Assembly: GCF_001047375.1 (NCBI RefSeq)
Contig: NZ_LFVU01000027.1
Location: forward strand, 372,001 to 436,000
Length of the DNA stretch: 64,000 bases
Direction of reading: 5' to 3'
DNA from: Clostridium cylindrosporum DSM 605
Lineage (GTDB): Bacteria; Bacillota; Clostridia; Clostridiales; Caloramatoraceae
Shown: positions 54,348 to 62,524 of the stretch, one piece after another
Position numbering within the stretch: the stretch's first letter is position 1
Layout: every line of letters begins with the position of its first letter
Position numbers and translations under genes: made by a program
Notes under the pieces: generated by a model
The model's input: only the letters and a program-made list of their open reading frames with translations
Databases searched by the model: none
What the model was told of the DNA's origin: nothing

Positions 54348-56183
54348 ATGAGTGGATTATTTTATACATTTAGTATAGCCAAAAGAGGAATGGCAGCACA
54401 ACAAACATCACTACATGTTACATCACATAATGTTTCTAATTCTAATACTATAGGATATTCAAAGCAAAGGGCAACCCATAAAACTACAGATCCTTTTCCT
54501 ATGCCAGCTTTAAATAACCCAGTAGGACCTGGGCAACTTGGAACTGGGGTTGAGGTTTCAGAAATCACAAGAGCTAGGGATGAGTTTATAGATAACTCTA
54601 TAAGACGAGAAACTTCTAATCTTCTAACTTATTCATCTAGAGATCAGTTTCTTAATTCAATAGAATCAATAATTAATGAACCAGGAGATACAGGCCTTTC
54701 AAACTCATTAACTAAGTTTTGGGATGCGTGGCAAGGTCTTTCAACGAATCCTGAAAATGCTACATCAAGAAAGTTGGTTGTTAGTAATGCAACTGCACTA
54801 GGTGATAGCTTTAGACAAACATACACACAGCTTGAGGAGCTTGAAAAGGATCTTTCTCAGCTTCAAAGAGATCATATATTTAGTGTTAACTCAATATTGA
54901 ATCAGGTATCAGAGTTAAACGAACAAATAAAGCAAATAACAATAAATGGTCAAATGCCAAACGACCTAATGGATAGAAGAGATGCTCTTCTTGATAATCT
55001 ATCGGAACATATTAACTTTAAGGTAGAAAAAGGTGACTTTAATAGCATACGAGTTGTAACTAAAGACCCAAATGGTAATGAAAGATACTTAGTAGCAGAC
55101 TCAAAGGTTATTAATGGAGTTGCAGCTATTGATGACGTAAGTTTTAAAATAGGTGCTAAGGATATTGATAAGTCAAGTTTTCCTTTAAATATTAACAAAA
55201 CTACAGATATTCCAATTTCTTCACCAAAGATAACATTTAAAGTGTATATTGACGGAGATATAAACAAACCGTCAATAAAAACGGTAGATTTAACTGAAGA
55301 TAATATTAAAAAGTATTTTAATGTAGAATATATTGATAGTGATAACATTCGTATAGATTCTATAAAAGATGCAAATCTTCTTTATAATAAAGGAACAAAG
55401 GATATTAGCCAAGCTATACAAAATGCTGAATCCTTTGATTTTGCAAATGGTGCTATAAAGGGACTAGAAAAGCAAAAAGTGGAAATTTCAGACTATAAAA
55501 ATCAAATAAATGACATGGCAAGAACAATAGTTATAGCGGTAAATACAATTCATTCAAATGATAATACAAAAAATTATGATAAGGATAAAAATAATTACAT
55601 CAATTTCTTTGAGGATATTGTAGGAAGTAATCATCCAGCAGCGTCTTTAAAGGTAAATGAAGTTATAGTAAAGGATGTAAGTAAAATCAATGCAGGTTCA
55701 GTAATACAGGATAAGGATATTATTATTAATACTGTGACAGGAGAAACTCAAAAACCTGATTCTGGTGATAACTATAGAGCTAAGCGAATAGCTGAACTTA
55801 GAAATATAAGACTTGATGTTGCTAATATTAAAAATTCAAATGACTTTATAAAACAGGCATACGATGTAAGTAGCCCTACTTTTACTGGAAATTTAGCAAA
55901 AGATCCAATCATACAAAGTAGTTCTGGTGATACAGTAGATACTTACTATAAAGGTATGGTAGCAGAACTTGGGGTTTCAGCCCAGGAAGCTAAAAGAGTA
56001 GTTGAAAATCAAGAAAATCTTATACAACAGCTAGACATACAAAGACAAGCTGTATCTGGAGTTTCAGTAGATGAGGAAATGATAGATATGCTTCAGTTTC
56101 AAAGAGCTTATCAAGCAAATGCAAAAATGATAAATGTTGTAGATGAGCTATTAGATGTTGTGGTTAATGGATTAAAGAGGTAG
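54348..56183 (+). CDS. flgK: Flagellar hook-associated protein 1, FlgK
   Basis: FlgK joins the hook to the filament (first junction protein). The 611-residue protein has the N-terminal rod/hook motif (GLFYTFSIAKRGMAAQQTSL, HNVSNSNTIGYSKQRA), a long variable middle, and a C-terminal helix VSVDEEMIDMLQFQRAYQAN typical of FlgK. The start follows AGGCGGTGACAATTTA. It is followed by flgL after 12 bases. Confidence 0.97.
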   Translation: MSGLFYTFSIAKRGMAAQQTSLHVTSHNVSNSNTIGYSKQRATHKTTDPFPMPALNNPVGPGQLGTGVEVSEITRARDEFIDNSIRRETSNLLTYSSRDQFLNSIESIINEPGDTGLSNSLTKFWDAWQGLSTNPENATSRKLVVSNATALGDSFRQTYTQLEELEKDLSQLQRDHIFSVNSILNQVSELNEQIKQITINGQMPNDLMDRRDALLDNLSEHINFKVEKGDFNSIRVVTKDPNGNERYLVADSKVINGVAAIDDVSFKIGAKDIDKSSFPLNINKTTDIPISSPKITFKVYIDGDINKPSIKTVDLTEDNIKKYFNVEYIDSDNIRIDSIKDANLLYNKGTKDISQAIQNAESFDFANGAIKGLEKQKVEISDYKNQINDMARTIVIAVNTIHSNDNTKNYDKDKNNYINFFEDIVGSNHPAASLKVNEVIVKDVSKINAGSVIQDKDIIINTVTGETQKPDSGDNYRAKRIAELRNIRLDVANIKNSNDFIKQAYDVSSPTFTGNLAKDPIIQSSSGDTVDTYYKGMVAELGVSAQEAKRVVENQENLIQQLDIQRQAVSGVSVDEEMIDMLQFQRAYQANAKMINVVDELLDVVVNGLKR

Positions 56184-56195
56184 GTAGGTGATTAA

Positions 56196-57158
56196 ATGAG
56201 AGTAACTCAAAGAGCGATGGTTAGTAATTATCTTCATAATTTAAATAAAAATTACAAGGCAATGGGTAGTATACAGCAACAACTTGCAACAGGTCATAAG
56301 GTTTCAAAACCATCGGATAACCCATTTATAGTAACAAGAACAATGGAGCTTAAGGCCTCAATTGCAGCTAATGAAAGATATAAGCAAAATATCGAAGAAG
56401 GTATTGGGTGGACTGATACTCAGGAAATGGCACTAGGTCAGATAAACGACGTTCTCCAAAAGGTTAGAGAACTAACAGTTCAAGGGGCTACAGGTACAAA
56501 TGCTGAGTCAGACAAGCAGGCTATATCTTCTCAACTAAAGCAGCTAAAGGAGCAGTTAGTAGAAATAGCTAATACATCATATGATGGTAGATATATATTT
56601 TCGGGGCAAAGAACAACAGAAAAGCCATTCATAATATCTGATGGAAATTTAAAAGATGAAAAAGGTAATGCAGTTCCTAAGGGCGGTGTATTATATATGG
56701 GATCAAATGAGGGTTTAGTTAAAGAACTTTCACCTGGGGTAAGTCTTGATATAGGAGTAAATGGACAAGATTTTTTTAAGGAAGAATATACGTCCAATTC
56801 TAGTACTACTACTTCTACAGACAATAAGGGGATATTTGCAACTATTGATAATATAATAGACTCGTTAGGTTCTGCCCCAACACAAACAACAACATCATTA
56901 CTTGGTGCACTGGATAAAAATATGGAAAATATATCAACTATACGTAGTGAGTGTGGGGCAAGACAAAATAGACTAGAGGATATGAATAATAAAAATGATT
57001 CAGAAACATATAATATGACAACTTTATTAGCTAAGACATATGATATAGACCTTGCTGAGACTTATACGGAGGCTAAAGTTCTTGAGTCAGTATATCAAGC
57101 ATCGTTAAATGTTGGGGCAAGAGTGCTTCAACCTAGTATATTAGATTTTTTAAGATAG
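56196..57158 (+). CDS. flgL: Flagellar hook-associated protein 3, FlgL
   Basis: FlgL is the second hook-filament junction protein and has flagellin-like ends. The 320-residue protein begins MRVTQRAMVSNYLHNLNKNY, contains LATGHKVSKPSDNPFIVTRT and IANTSYDGRYIFSGQRTTEK, and ends in the coiled DIDLAETYTEAKVLESVY helix. The start follows GTAGGTGATTAA. No flagellin gene was seen nearby; fliW and csrA follow. Confidence 0.96.
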   Translation: MRVTQRAMVSNYLHNLNKNYKAMGSIQQQLATGHKVSKPSDNPFIVTRTMELKASIAANERYKQNIEEGIGWTDTQEMALGQINDVLQKVRELTVQGATGTNAESDKQAISSQLKQLKEQLVEIANTSYDGRYIFSGQRTTEKPFIISDGNLKDEKGNAVPKGGVLYMGSNEGLVKELSPGVSLDIGVNGQDFFKEEYTSNSSTTTSTDNKGIFATIDNIIDSLGSAPTQTTTSLLGALDKNMENISTIRSECGARQNRLEDMNNKNDSETYNMTTLLAKTYDIDLAETYTEAKVLESVYQASLNVGARVLQPSILDFLR

Positions 57159-57168
57159 GATGATAAGA

Positions 57169-57588
57169 ATGAATATAAGCACTAAGTTTTTCGGAGAAAT
57201 AGAGATAGACAAAAACTCGATTTTAAGTTTTGAAAGTGGTATTCCAGGATTTGAAGAATACAAGCAATATGCAATTATAGATGTAGAGGACAGAAAATTT
57301 AAGTGTCTTCAAAGTATTGATGAAAAGGATGTATGCCTTATTATCATATCACCATGGGACTACTTTGAAAGTTATGAATTCAATATATCTGATAGTGAGG
57401 TAAATGAACTTGGAATTATAGAAAGTAACCAAGCTTTGGTATTTAATATAGTAACAGTTAGAGAAAATAATGTTACGGCTAATCTAATAGCACCTATAGT
57501 TATAAATATACTTAACAATAAGGCTAGGCAGATAGTTTTATGTAATAGTAATTATAGTGTTAGAGAGGGTATAGAATGCTTGTTTTAA
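57169..57588 (+). CDS. fliW: Flagellar assembly factor FliW
   Basis: FliW binds CsrA when flagellin is exported, relieving CsrA's block on flagellin translation. The 139-residue protein has ISTKFFGEIEIDKNSILSFE, GIPGFEEYKQYAIID and AIPIVINILN-like (APIVINILNNKARQIVL), all FliW hallmarks. The ATG at 57169 follows TAGGATGAT; an ATG at 57160 is weaker. The stop overlaps csrA by 13 bases. Confidence 0.95.
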   Translation: MNISTKFFGEIEIDKNSILSFESGIPGFEEYKQYAIIDVEDRKFKCLQSIDEKDVCLIIISPWDYFESYEFNISDSEVNELGIIESNQALVFNIVTVRENNVTANLIAPIVINILNNKARQIVLCNSNYSVREGIECLF

Positions 57589-57788
57589 AGAGAAAAGAAG
57601 GGGAATCTATAGTTATAGGTGATGATATAGAACTTACTATCAATGAAATTTCAAGTAGTTATGTAAAACTATCTATTAATGCTCCAAGAAGTATGAAAAT
57701 AGTTAGGAAAGAGTTATTAATAGAAATAGAAGAGGAAAACTTAGAATCCATAAAAAATCTAGATTTTATCATTAAATCGAAGGAGTGA
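57576..57788 (+). CDS. csrA: Carbon storage regulator CsrA
   Basis: A 70-residue RNA-binding post-transcriptional regulator: MLVLKRKEGESIVIGDDIE and VKLSINAPRSMKIVRKEL, the canonical CsrA beta-strands with the conserved R in APRSMKIVRKE. In Bacillus it represses flagellin mRNA and is antagonised by FliW, whose gene overlaps its start. The ribosome binding site GAGAGGG lies inside fliW. The C-terminal helix is extended as in many Gram-positive CsrA. Confidence 0.96.
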   Translation: MLVLKRKEGESIVIGDDIELTINEISSSYVKLSINAPRSMKIVRKELLIEIEEENLESIKNLDFIIKSKE

Positions 57789-57793
57789 TAATT

Positions 57794-59386
57794 ATGGTAA
57801 TGAGAATTGGAGGACTGGCCTCTGGTATGGATACAGATACTGTTGTAAAGCAAATGCTTTCAAGGGAACAGGCTAGAGTTGACAAGGTTAAGGGACAAAA
57901 GCAAATCCTTCAGTGGCAACAAGAGACATATAGAGATTTTATAGGTCAAATTCAAAAATTTAAAAATAAATATTTTGATCAGTTAAACAAAGCTACTTAT
58001 GCCTTGAGTAATAGCTTTTTCTCCAGTAAAACGTCAACTGTTGTGGGATCAGATAGTGGAGCTGTAAGCATTACACCATCAAACACTGCGAACTCTGGAA
58101 CATATAAAGTTGATGTAACTACTGTAGCAAAAGGTGCAAAGGTAGAAGCAACACTTAATGCCAAATTGACTGATTCATTATCGGGTGTAGGTATTAACAC
58201 AGGTGAAAAAATTACTATAAAGGGAACAGGAATAAGTGATACAGTAATTGAAGTTAAGGACTCTACTAAAACCATTAGTGATTTAGTAAGCCTTATTAAC
58301 AATGATACTAATTTAAAAGGGAATATAAATGCTTCATATAGTGAAATAACAGGAAAATTAAGTATTGAAACCGTAAATACAGGTAATGCTCAGGAGCTTA
58401 CTGTTACAGATTCTTTTTCTAATAATAACATTAAGTTCCTCGATAGTAATGTTCAAAATCCTATAGAAGGTCAAAAGGCTCTAGGCGTAAATGGTAATAT
58501 TAAAGTTACAGTTAATGGAGGGGCAAGTACCTATACTACAAATAAATTTACTGTTGATGGTATTGCATTTAATATTAAAGATATTGGAACTACTCCTACT
58601 TCTACTACCTTTGAAGTCAGCCCTAATGTTGATAAGGCAGTAGATAACATTAAAGAATTTGTTAAAACTTATAATGAAATGATAGATGGAATAGCTTCTA
58701 AGATATATGAAAGAAAGCAATATAAATATTCTCCTTTAACAGATGAACAGAAAAAAGAAATGAAAGAAGACGAAATTAAAAGTTGGGAAAGCAAGTGTAA
58801 AGAAGGTATTATTAAGGGAGATTCTACACTTGAAAAAATGCTATTAGATATGAGACAAGCTTTCTCTACTTCTATTGATGGAAAAACTGTAAAGGGAGTT
58901 AGTATTAATTTAAAAGATATAGGAATAGGTACTTCAGCAGATTTTACTCAAAGAGGTAAATTAGAAATAGATGAAGAAAAACTTAGAACAGCTTTAAAAG
59001 AAAGACCTGATGATGTTGCAAAATTATTTACTCAAGAAAGTTCAGATTATCCATATGATAAGAAAACAGGGTATGGCGGAAATCCTAATAGAAGGGATAA
59101 TGTAGGTATATTTGTAAGACTAAGTGATATTGTTGAGGATAATATTGGAACAATTGGAGGTAAGGGATTCCTTCTTAAGAAAGCTGGTATAACAGGAGAT
59201 ATTACAGTAACACAAAATACTATTAGTGACACTATAAAAGAAAAGGACACACTTTTATCGGATCTTATTAGAAAGATGTCAGATAAAGAAGCGATGCTAT
59301 ATAATAAATTTGCTACCCTTGAAAGTGTAATGAACAAATATAATTCACAAAGTAGCTGGTTAACACAACAATTAGGTGGAATGTAA
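57794..59386 (+). CDS. fliD: Flagellar filament cap protein FliD
   Basis: FliD caps the filament and promotes flagellin assembly. The 530-residue protein has the N-terminal signature IGGLASGMDTDTVVKQML, flagellin_IN-like repeats in the middle, and the C-terminal FliD_C region (KAVDNIKEFVKTYNEMIDGI, RGKLEIDEEKLRTALKERPD). It ends NKYNSQSSWLTQQLGGM. The ATG at 57794 follows GAAGGAGTGATA; GTG 57785 and ATG 57800 are alternatives. It begins 5 bases after csrA. Confidence 0.96.
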   Translation: MVMRIGGLASGMDTDTVVKQMLSREQARVDKVKGQKQILQWQQETYRDFIGQIQKFKNKYFDQLNKATYALSNSFFSSKTSTVVGSDSGAVSITPSNTANSGTYKVDVTTVAKGAKVEATLNAKLTDSLSGVGINTGEKITIKGTGISDTVIEVKDSTKTISDLVSLINNDTNLKGNINASYSEITGKLSIETVNTGNAQELTVTDSFSNNNIKFLDSNVQNPIEGQKALGVNGNIKVTVNGGASTYTTNKFTVDGIAFNIKDIGTTPTSTTFEVSPNVDKAVDNIKEFVKTYNEMIDGIASKIYERKQYKYSPLTDEQKKEMKEDEIKSWESKCKEGIIKGDSTLEKMLLDMRQAFSTSIDGKTVKGVSINLKDIGIGTSADFTQRGKLEIDEEKLRTALKERPDDVAKLFTQESSDYPYDKKTGYGGNPNRRDNVGIFVRLSDIVEDNIGTIGGKGFLLKKAGITGDITVTQNTISDTIKEKDTLLSDLIRKMSDKEAMLYNKFATLESVMNKYNSQSSWLTQQLGGM

Positions 59387-59389
59387 AAG

Positions 59390-59767
59390 GTGAATAACTT
59401 AGAATTAATAAATCATCTAAATAAATTTAAAGATAAAACACTAGAAATAATCAGTGTTCTTGAAAAAGATGATGAATATATATTAGATAATTTGGATTCT
59501 CTTTTTAGGGAAAGGCAAAGTATTATAGACAAAATAGACACTTTAGAGACCGTACAGGATGAATTTAAATTAATTGCTTCTGAATTAAATTTAAGCTTTC
59601 AAGAGGAAAGGTTAAATTCCATTCTTGAAGAGAAAAGAAAGACACTAAAGGATGAAGTTCTTCAAGTGAAAAAAGATATTACTAAAATGAAAAATCAAAG
59701 ACTATTAAATAAGAAGTATGTAAACATGAATCCAATTGATCCAGTATTTTTAAGTAAAAAGTTTTAA
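59390..59767 (+). CDS. FliT-like flagellar chaperone candidate
   Basis: A 125-residue, almost wholly helical and charged protein (VNNLELINHLNKFKDKTLEI, DNLDSLFRERQSIIDKIDT). Its place directly after fliD (3 bases) and its helical build fit FliT, the FliD chaperone, but sequence resemblance is weak and the name rests on context. The start is GTG at 59390, 10 bases after AGGTGG; no ATG is available. A strong stem-loop follows. Confidence 0.6.
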   Translation: MNNLELINHLNKFKDKTLEIISVLEKDDEYILDNLDSLFRERQSIIDKIDTLETVQDEFKLIASELNLSFQEERLNSILEEKRKTLKDEVLQVKKDITKMKNQRLLNKKYVNMNPIDPVFLSKKF

Positions 59768-59769
59768 TG

Positions 59770-59800
59770 AATAGAGCAAGGACTTCTCCTTGCTCTATTT
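59770..59800 (+). terminator. Terminator-like stem after the FliT-like gene
   Basis: AATAGAGCAAGGA (59770-59782), loop CTTC, TCCTTGCTCTATT (59787-59799): perfect 13-bp stem. The U-tract is only TTT, so read-through into flaG is likely. Confidence 0.75.
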
Positions 59801-59850
59801 AATAAAATATAAAGCAAGCATTTAATTTAAAACATTTGGAGGTGAATAAA

Positions 59851-60162
59851 GTGGAACTAGGTCAAGTATCAAAAAGCTCTTCTTTTGATCAAAGACTAAT
59901 CAAAATAAAAGAAGAAATCGGAGAAGTTGATACTAATGATAGAAAGAATATCGAGGAAAAAGTCAGTAAAGCTAATAAAATATTGTCACAGGAATCAACT
60001 TATTTAAAATTTGAGATACATGGAAAGACCAATGAAATTATGATAAAGATAATTCAATCTGAAACAGGAGAAGTTATAAAGGAACTTCCGCCAGAAAAGC
60101 TTGTAGACATGATTGCTGAAATATGTGAAATGGCAGGGCTTTTTATAGATAAAAAGATTTAG
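59851..60162 (+). CDS. flaG: Flagellar protein FlaG
   Basis: A 103-residue protein with a charged helical first half and the FlaG domain in the second (YLKFEIHGKTNEIMIKIIQS, then GEVIKELPPEKLVDM, the family signature). FlaG proteins affect filament length or hook-filament function. The GTG at 59851 follows GGAGGTGA with 5-base spacing; the TTG at 59836 covers that site. A related but degenerate copy is the next gene. Confidence 0.93.
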   Translation: MELGQVSKSSSFDQRLIKIKEEIGEVDTNDRKNIEEKVSKANKILSQESTYLKFEIHGKTNEIMIKIIQSETGEVIKELPPEKLVDMIAEICEMAGLFIDKKI

Positions 60163-60174
60163 GAGGGAGAAGTC

Positions 60175-60531
60175 TTGGCTATTCATCCTTTTACACTTGA
60201 TTATTCAGATGCTAATGTCATAAAAAACCTTCAGGTTGAAACTATACAAACTGTTAAAAAGAGTACAATGACTAAAGAAACAAATAATAAGAAAAATCCT
60301 AAAAAAAGAAGTTTTCATAGCGAAAAACAAGATGAATTTGCTAAGGAATTAACTCTAGTATTTGATAAGATGGATTTAGTTTTCGAATATATTATAGGAA
60401 ACCATAAAATTAACATAAAGGTATACGATAAATATAAAGAACTCATTTTAGAGGATAGTTTAGAAGATCTCGAAGATCTTTTAATATCTATTAAAAATGA
60501 AAAAGGAAAAATTATTGACTTAAAAGTTTAG
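60175..60531 (+). CDS. Unrecognised small protein, apparent divergent FlaG paralogue
   Basis: A 118-residue protein with no clear family at first sight. Residues 32-58 are a Lys-rich linker. The C-terminal part (about 70-115, MDLVFEYIIGNHKINIKVYD, then KELILEDSLEDLEDLL) aligns with the FlaG domain of the previous gene: F-E in the first strand, I-x-I-K in the second, then E-x-I-x-E and L-x-D near the end. The signature GEVIxxLPPE is replaced by KELILEDSLE. It lies between flaG and fliS, 12 bases from each neighbour, with TTG start after AGGAGGGAGAAGTC. It is probably a duplicated and diverged flaG. Confidence 0.6.
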   Translation: MAIHPFTLDYSDANVIKNLQVETIQTVKKSTMTKETNNKKNPKKRSFHSEKQDEFAKELTLVFDKMDLVFEYIIGNHKINIKVYDKYKELILEDSLEDLEDLLISIKNEKGKIIDLKV

Positions 60532-60542
60532 AGGTGAAGTAA

Positions 60543-60923
60543 ATGATTAATTCTAATGCTTTAAATGCATATCAAAGTAATAGTGTAAACACTGCTTCTA
60601 GAGAAAAGCTTCTTATTATGCTACTTGATGGGCTTGTAAAGTTCATGAGACAAGGTATAGTAGGTTTAGAAGAAAAAAGTATAAAAGTATCAAATTCCAA
60701 TTTTCAAAAAGCTCAAAGTATAATACTAGAACTTCAATCTACTCTAGACTTAGCTAGAGGGGGAGAAATAGCATCTTCTTTGAATCTTTTATATGATTAT
60801 TTATATAGAAGATTAATTGACGCAAATATTAAAAAAGATAAAGAAGTTGCTAATGAAGTATTAGGGTTTTGTATAGAGATTAGAGATACCTTTAGTGAAG
60901 CGTATAAGAAAATGAAAAAATAA
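60543..60923 (+). CDS. fliS: Flagellar export chaperone FliS
   Basis: FliS binds flagellin and prevents early polymerisation. The 126-residue protein has the typical ALNAYQSNSVNTASREKLLI start and ARGGEIASSLNLLYDYLYRR motif, and ends ETRDTFSEAYKKM-like (CIEIRDTFSEAYKKM). The start follows AGAGGTGAAGTAA. It closes the late flagellar operon; a strong terminator follows. Confidence 0.96.
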   Translation: MINSNALNAYQSNSVNTASREKLLIMLLDGLVKFMRQGIVGLEEKSIKVSNSNFQKAQSIILELQSTLDLARGGEIASSLNLLYDYLYRRLIDANIKKDKEVANEVLGFCIEIRDTFSEAYKKMKK

Positions 60924-60942
60924 TTAAATAATATAAAGTTTC

Positions 60943-60997
60943 AACCTTCAGATTTTCATAAGGGGTTTATTTTTATGAAAATATGAAGGTTTTTTTC
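60943..60997 (+). terminator. Intrinsic terminator of the late flagellar operon
   Basis: Arms 60943-60961 and 60973-60991 form a 19-bp stem with one mismatch, followed by TTTTTTT. Confidence 0.92.
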
Positions 60998-61334
60998 ACT
61001 TTTTGAATAATATGCATTTTAAAAAACTAAAAGTAATATAAGTAAAATTAATATATAATATTTAAATAATAGTACCATAGGTAATTAATATGATATTATT
61101 AAAAAAGTAGGAGAATAGTTATATATAGCAAAAATAATCTATAAAAAGTAAAAATGGGGTTTATTTTTCCATTTAAATAGTATAAAATTACTTTAATGAG
61201 AAAATTAATTTAATTTTAAAAAAAATTAAAAAAGTAATTTTATTAAAAAGAAGGAATAATAACCAATAATTTCTAATTATTAACATTGGAGGGTAAATTA
61301 AATATTATATATATAAGATGAAAGAGGAGAGGTT
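60998..61334 (+). other. AT-rich intergenic stretch before flgB (promoter region)
   Basis: No gene is seen in this 337-base stretch; its only ATG frames are under 10 codons. It is extremely AT-rich. A 12-bp inverted repeat, TAAAATTACTTT (61183-61194) and AAAGTAATTTTA (61231-61242), encloses a smaller one, AAAATTAA/TTAATTTT (61201-61217). Several TATAAT-like hexamers occur but none has a good -35. The promoter of flgB-flgC-fliE-fliF must lie here. No c-di-GMP riboswitch or sigma-28 site is evident. Confidence 0.6.
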
Positions 61335-61742
61335 ATGGTTCAAAGTGTAGATTCTATAACGTATAACTTATTAAAGGGGGCTATTGATGCAAGTGCGGCA
61401 AGAGGTAAGGTAATATCTAATAATATTGCAAATGTTAACACCCCTGGTTTTAAAGAATCGACTGTGAAATTTGAGGAAAATCTACAGCAAGCTGTAAAAA
61501 ATAATTCAATTTCTTTAAAAACTACAAATAAAAGACATATAAGTGATAGAAAAGATTTTAATAGTGGATATACTGTCGAAACAGATAAATCTACAAGCAT
61601 GAGGCCAGATGGAAATAATGTAGATATTGAGAAAGAAATGGTTGAGCTATCATCAAATAATATGTATTATAACTTTCTGATATCTAGAATAAATGGAAAT
61701 ATTTCAACTAAAAGATACATAATTAGCGAGGGGAGAAAATAG
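61335..61742 (+). CDS. flgB: Flagellar basal-body rod protein FlgB
   Basis: FlgB is a proximal rod subunit. The 135-residue protein has the rod motif ARGKVISNNIANVNTPGFKE and VDIEKEMVELSSNNMYYNFL near the C-terminus. The start follows AGAGGAGAGGTT. It is the first gene of the hook-basal-body operon (flgB-flgC-fliE-fliF), 4 bases ahead of flgC. Confidence 0.97.
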   Translation: MVQSVDSITYNLLKGAIDASAARGKVISNNIANVNTPGFKESTVKFEENLQQAVKNNSISLKTTNKRHISDRKDFNSGYTVETDKSTSMRPDGNNVDIEKEMVELSSNNMYYNFLISRINGNISTKRYIISEGRK

Positions 61743-61745
61743 TAT

Positions 61746-62180
61746 ATGAGTTTGTTTAGTGCACTTACAATAAGTTCTACAGGACTTACTGCTGAGAGAA
61801 TGAGGATGGATACGATATCTAATAATATAGCTAATATGGAAACAACTAGAACAAAAAATGGAGGACCATATGTTAGAAAGGTTGTAACATTCGAGGAAAA
61901 TTTGAATAAAACACTAAATGAATTTGATTCATCAAAGGAAAAGAGATTTGGGGGAGTTAAAGTATCTAGTATTCAAGATGATAATTCAACACCAATTAAG
62001 AAAATATACAATCCTAATCACCCTGATGCTGATGGAGAAGGGTATGTACTAATGCCAAATGTTAATCCATTAAATGAGATGGTTGATCTTATTACAGCTT
62101 CAAGAGGATATGAAGCTAATGTTACAGCATTAAATACAAGTAAGCAAATGTTTATGAAGGCACTAGAAATAGGAAGGTAG
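61746..62180 (+). CDS. flgC: Flagellar basal-body rod protein FlgC
   Basis: FlgC is a second rod subunit. The 144-residue protein has SSTGLTAERMRMDTISNNIA, GPYVRKVVTFEE, and ends with NEMVDLITASRGYEANVTAL, the shared C-terminal rod motif. The start ATG follows GCGAGGGGAGAAAATAGT in the flgB tail. It is followed by fliE after 10 bases. Confidence 0.97.
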   Translation: MSLFSALTISSTGLTAERMRMDTISNNIANMETTRTKNGGPYVRKVVTFEENLNKTLNEFDSSKEKRFGGVKVSSIQDDNSTPIKKIYNPNHPDADGEGYVLMPNVNPLNEMVDLITASRGYEANVTALNTSKQMFMKALEIGR

Positions 62181-62190
62181 GTAAAGATTA

Positions 62191-62493
62191 ATGAAAATAG
62201 ATGCTATAAGCACTTTAAATACTTTAGGTTTAGATAATTCGATAATAGATAAGACAAAGAGAAGTAGCGAAACAAAAAGTTTTGGAGATTTTCTTAAGGA
62301 ATCATTAGATAAGGTAAATGATAAACAAATAAATTCTAACGAAATAACTCAAAAGGCTATAATTGGAGAAGTTAGCAATGTACATGATGTATTAGTTGCT
62401 GCAGAGGAAGCAAAGCTTTCACTGGAATTAACGGTTCAAGTAAGAAATAAAATTGTTGAAGCGTATCAAGAAATAAATAGAATGCAGTTGTAA
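62191..62493 (+). CDS. fliE: Flagellar hook-basal body complex protein FliE
   Basis: FliE links the MS ring (FliF) to the rod. The 100-residue protein has FGDFLKESLDKVNDKQINSN and VAAEEAKLSLELTVQVRNKI plus EAYQEINRMQL at the C-terminus, diagnostic of FliE. The ATG follows AGGTAGGTAAAGATTA. fliF starts 31 bases downstream. Confidence 0.97.
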   Translation: MKIDAISTLNTLGLDNSIIDKTKRSSETKSFGDFLKESLDKVNDKQINSNEITQKAIIGEVSNVHDVLVAAEEAKLSLELTVQVRNKIVEAYQEINRMQL

Positions 62494-62524
62494 ATAATTA
62501 TAAGCAGCTAAAGGAGTGCAAAAT

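Noticed and set aside
61010-61180. Small peptides in the gap before flgB
   Set aside because: The only ATG frames are under 10 codons, without ribosome binding sites.
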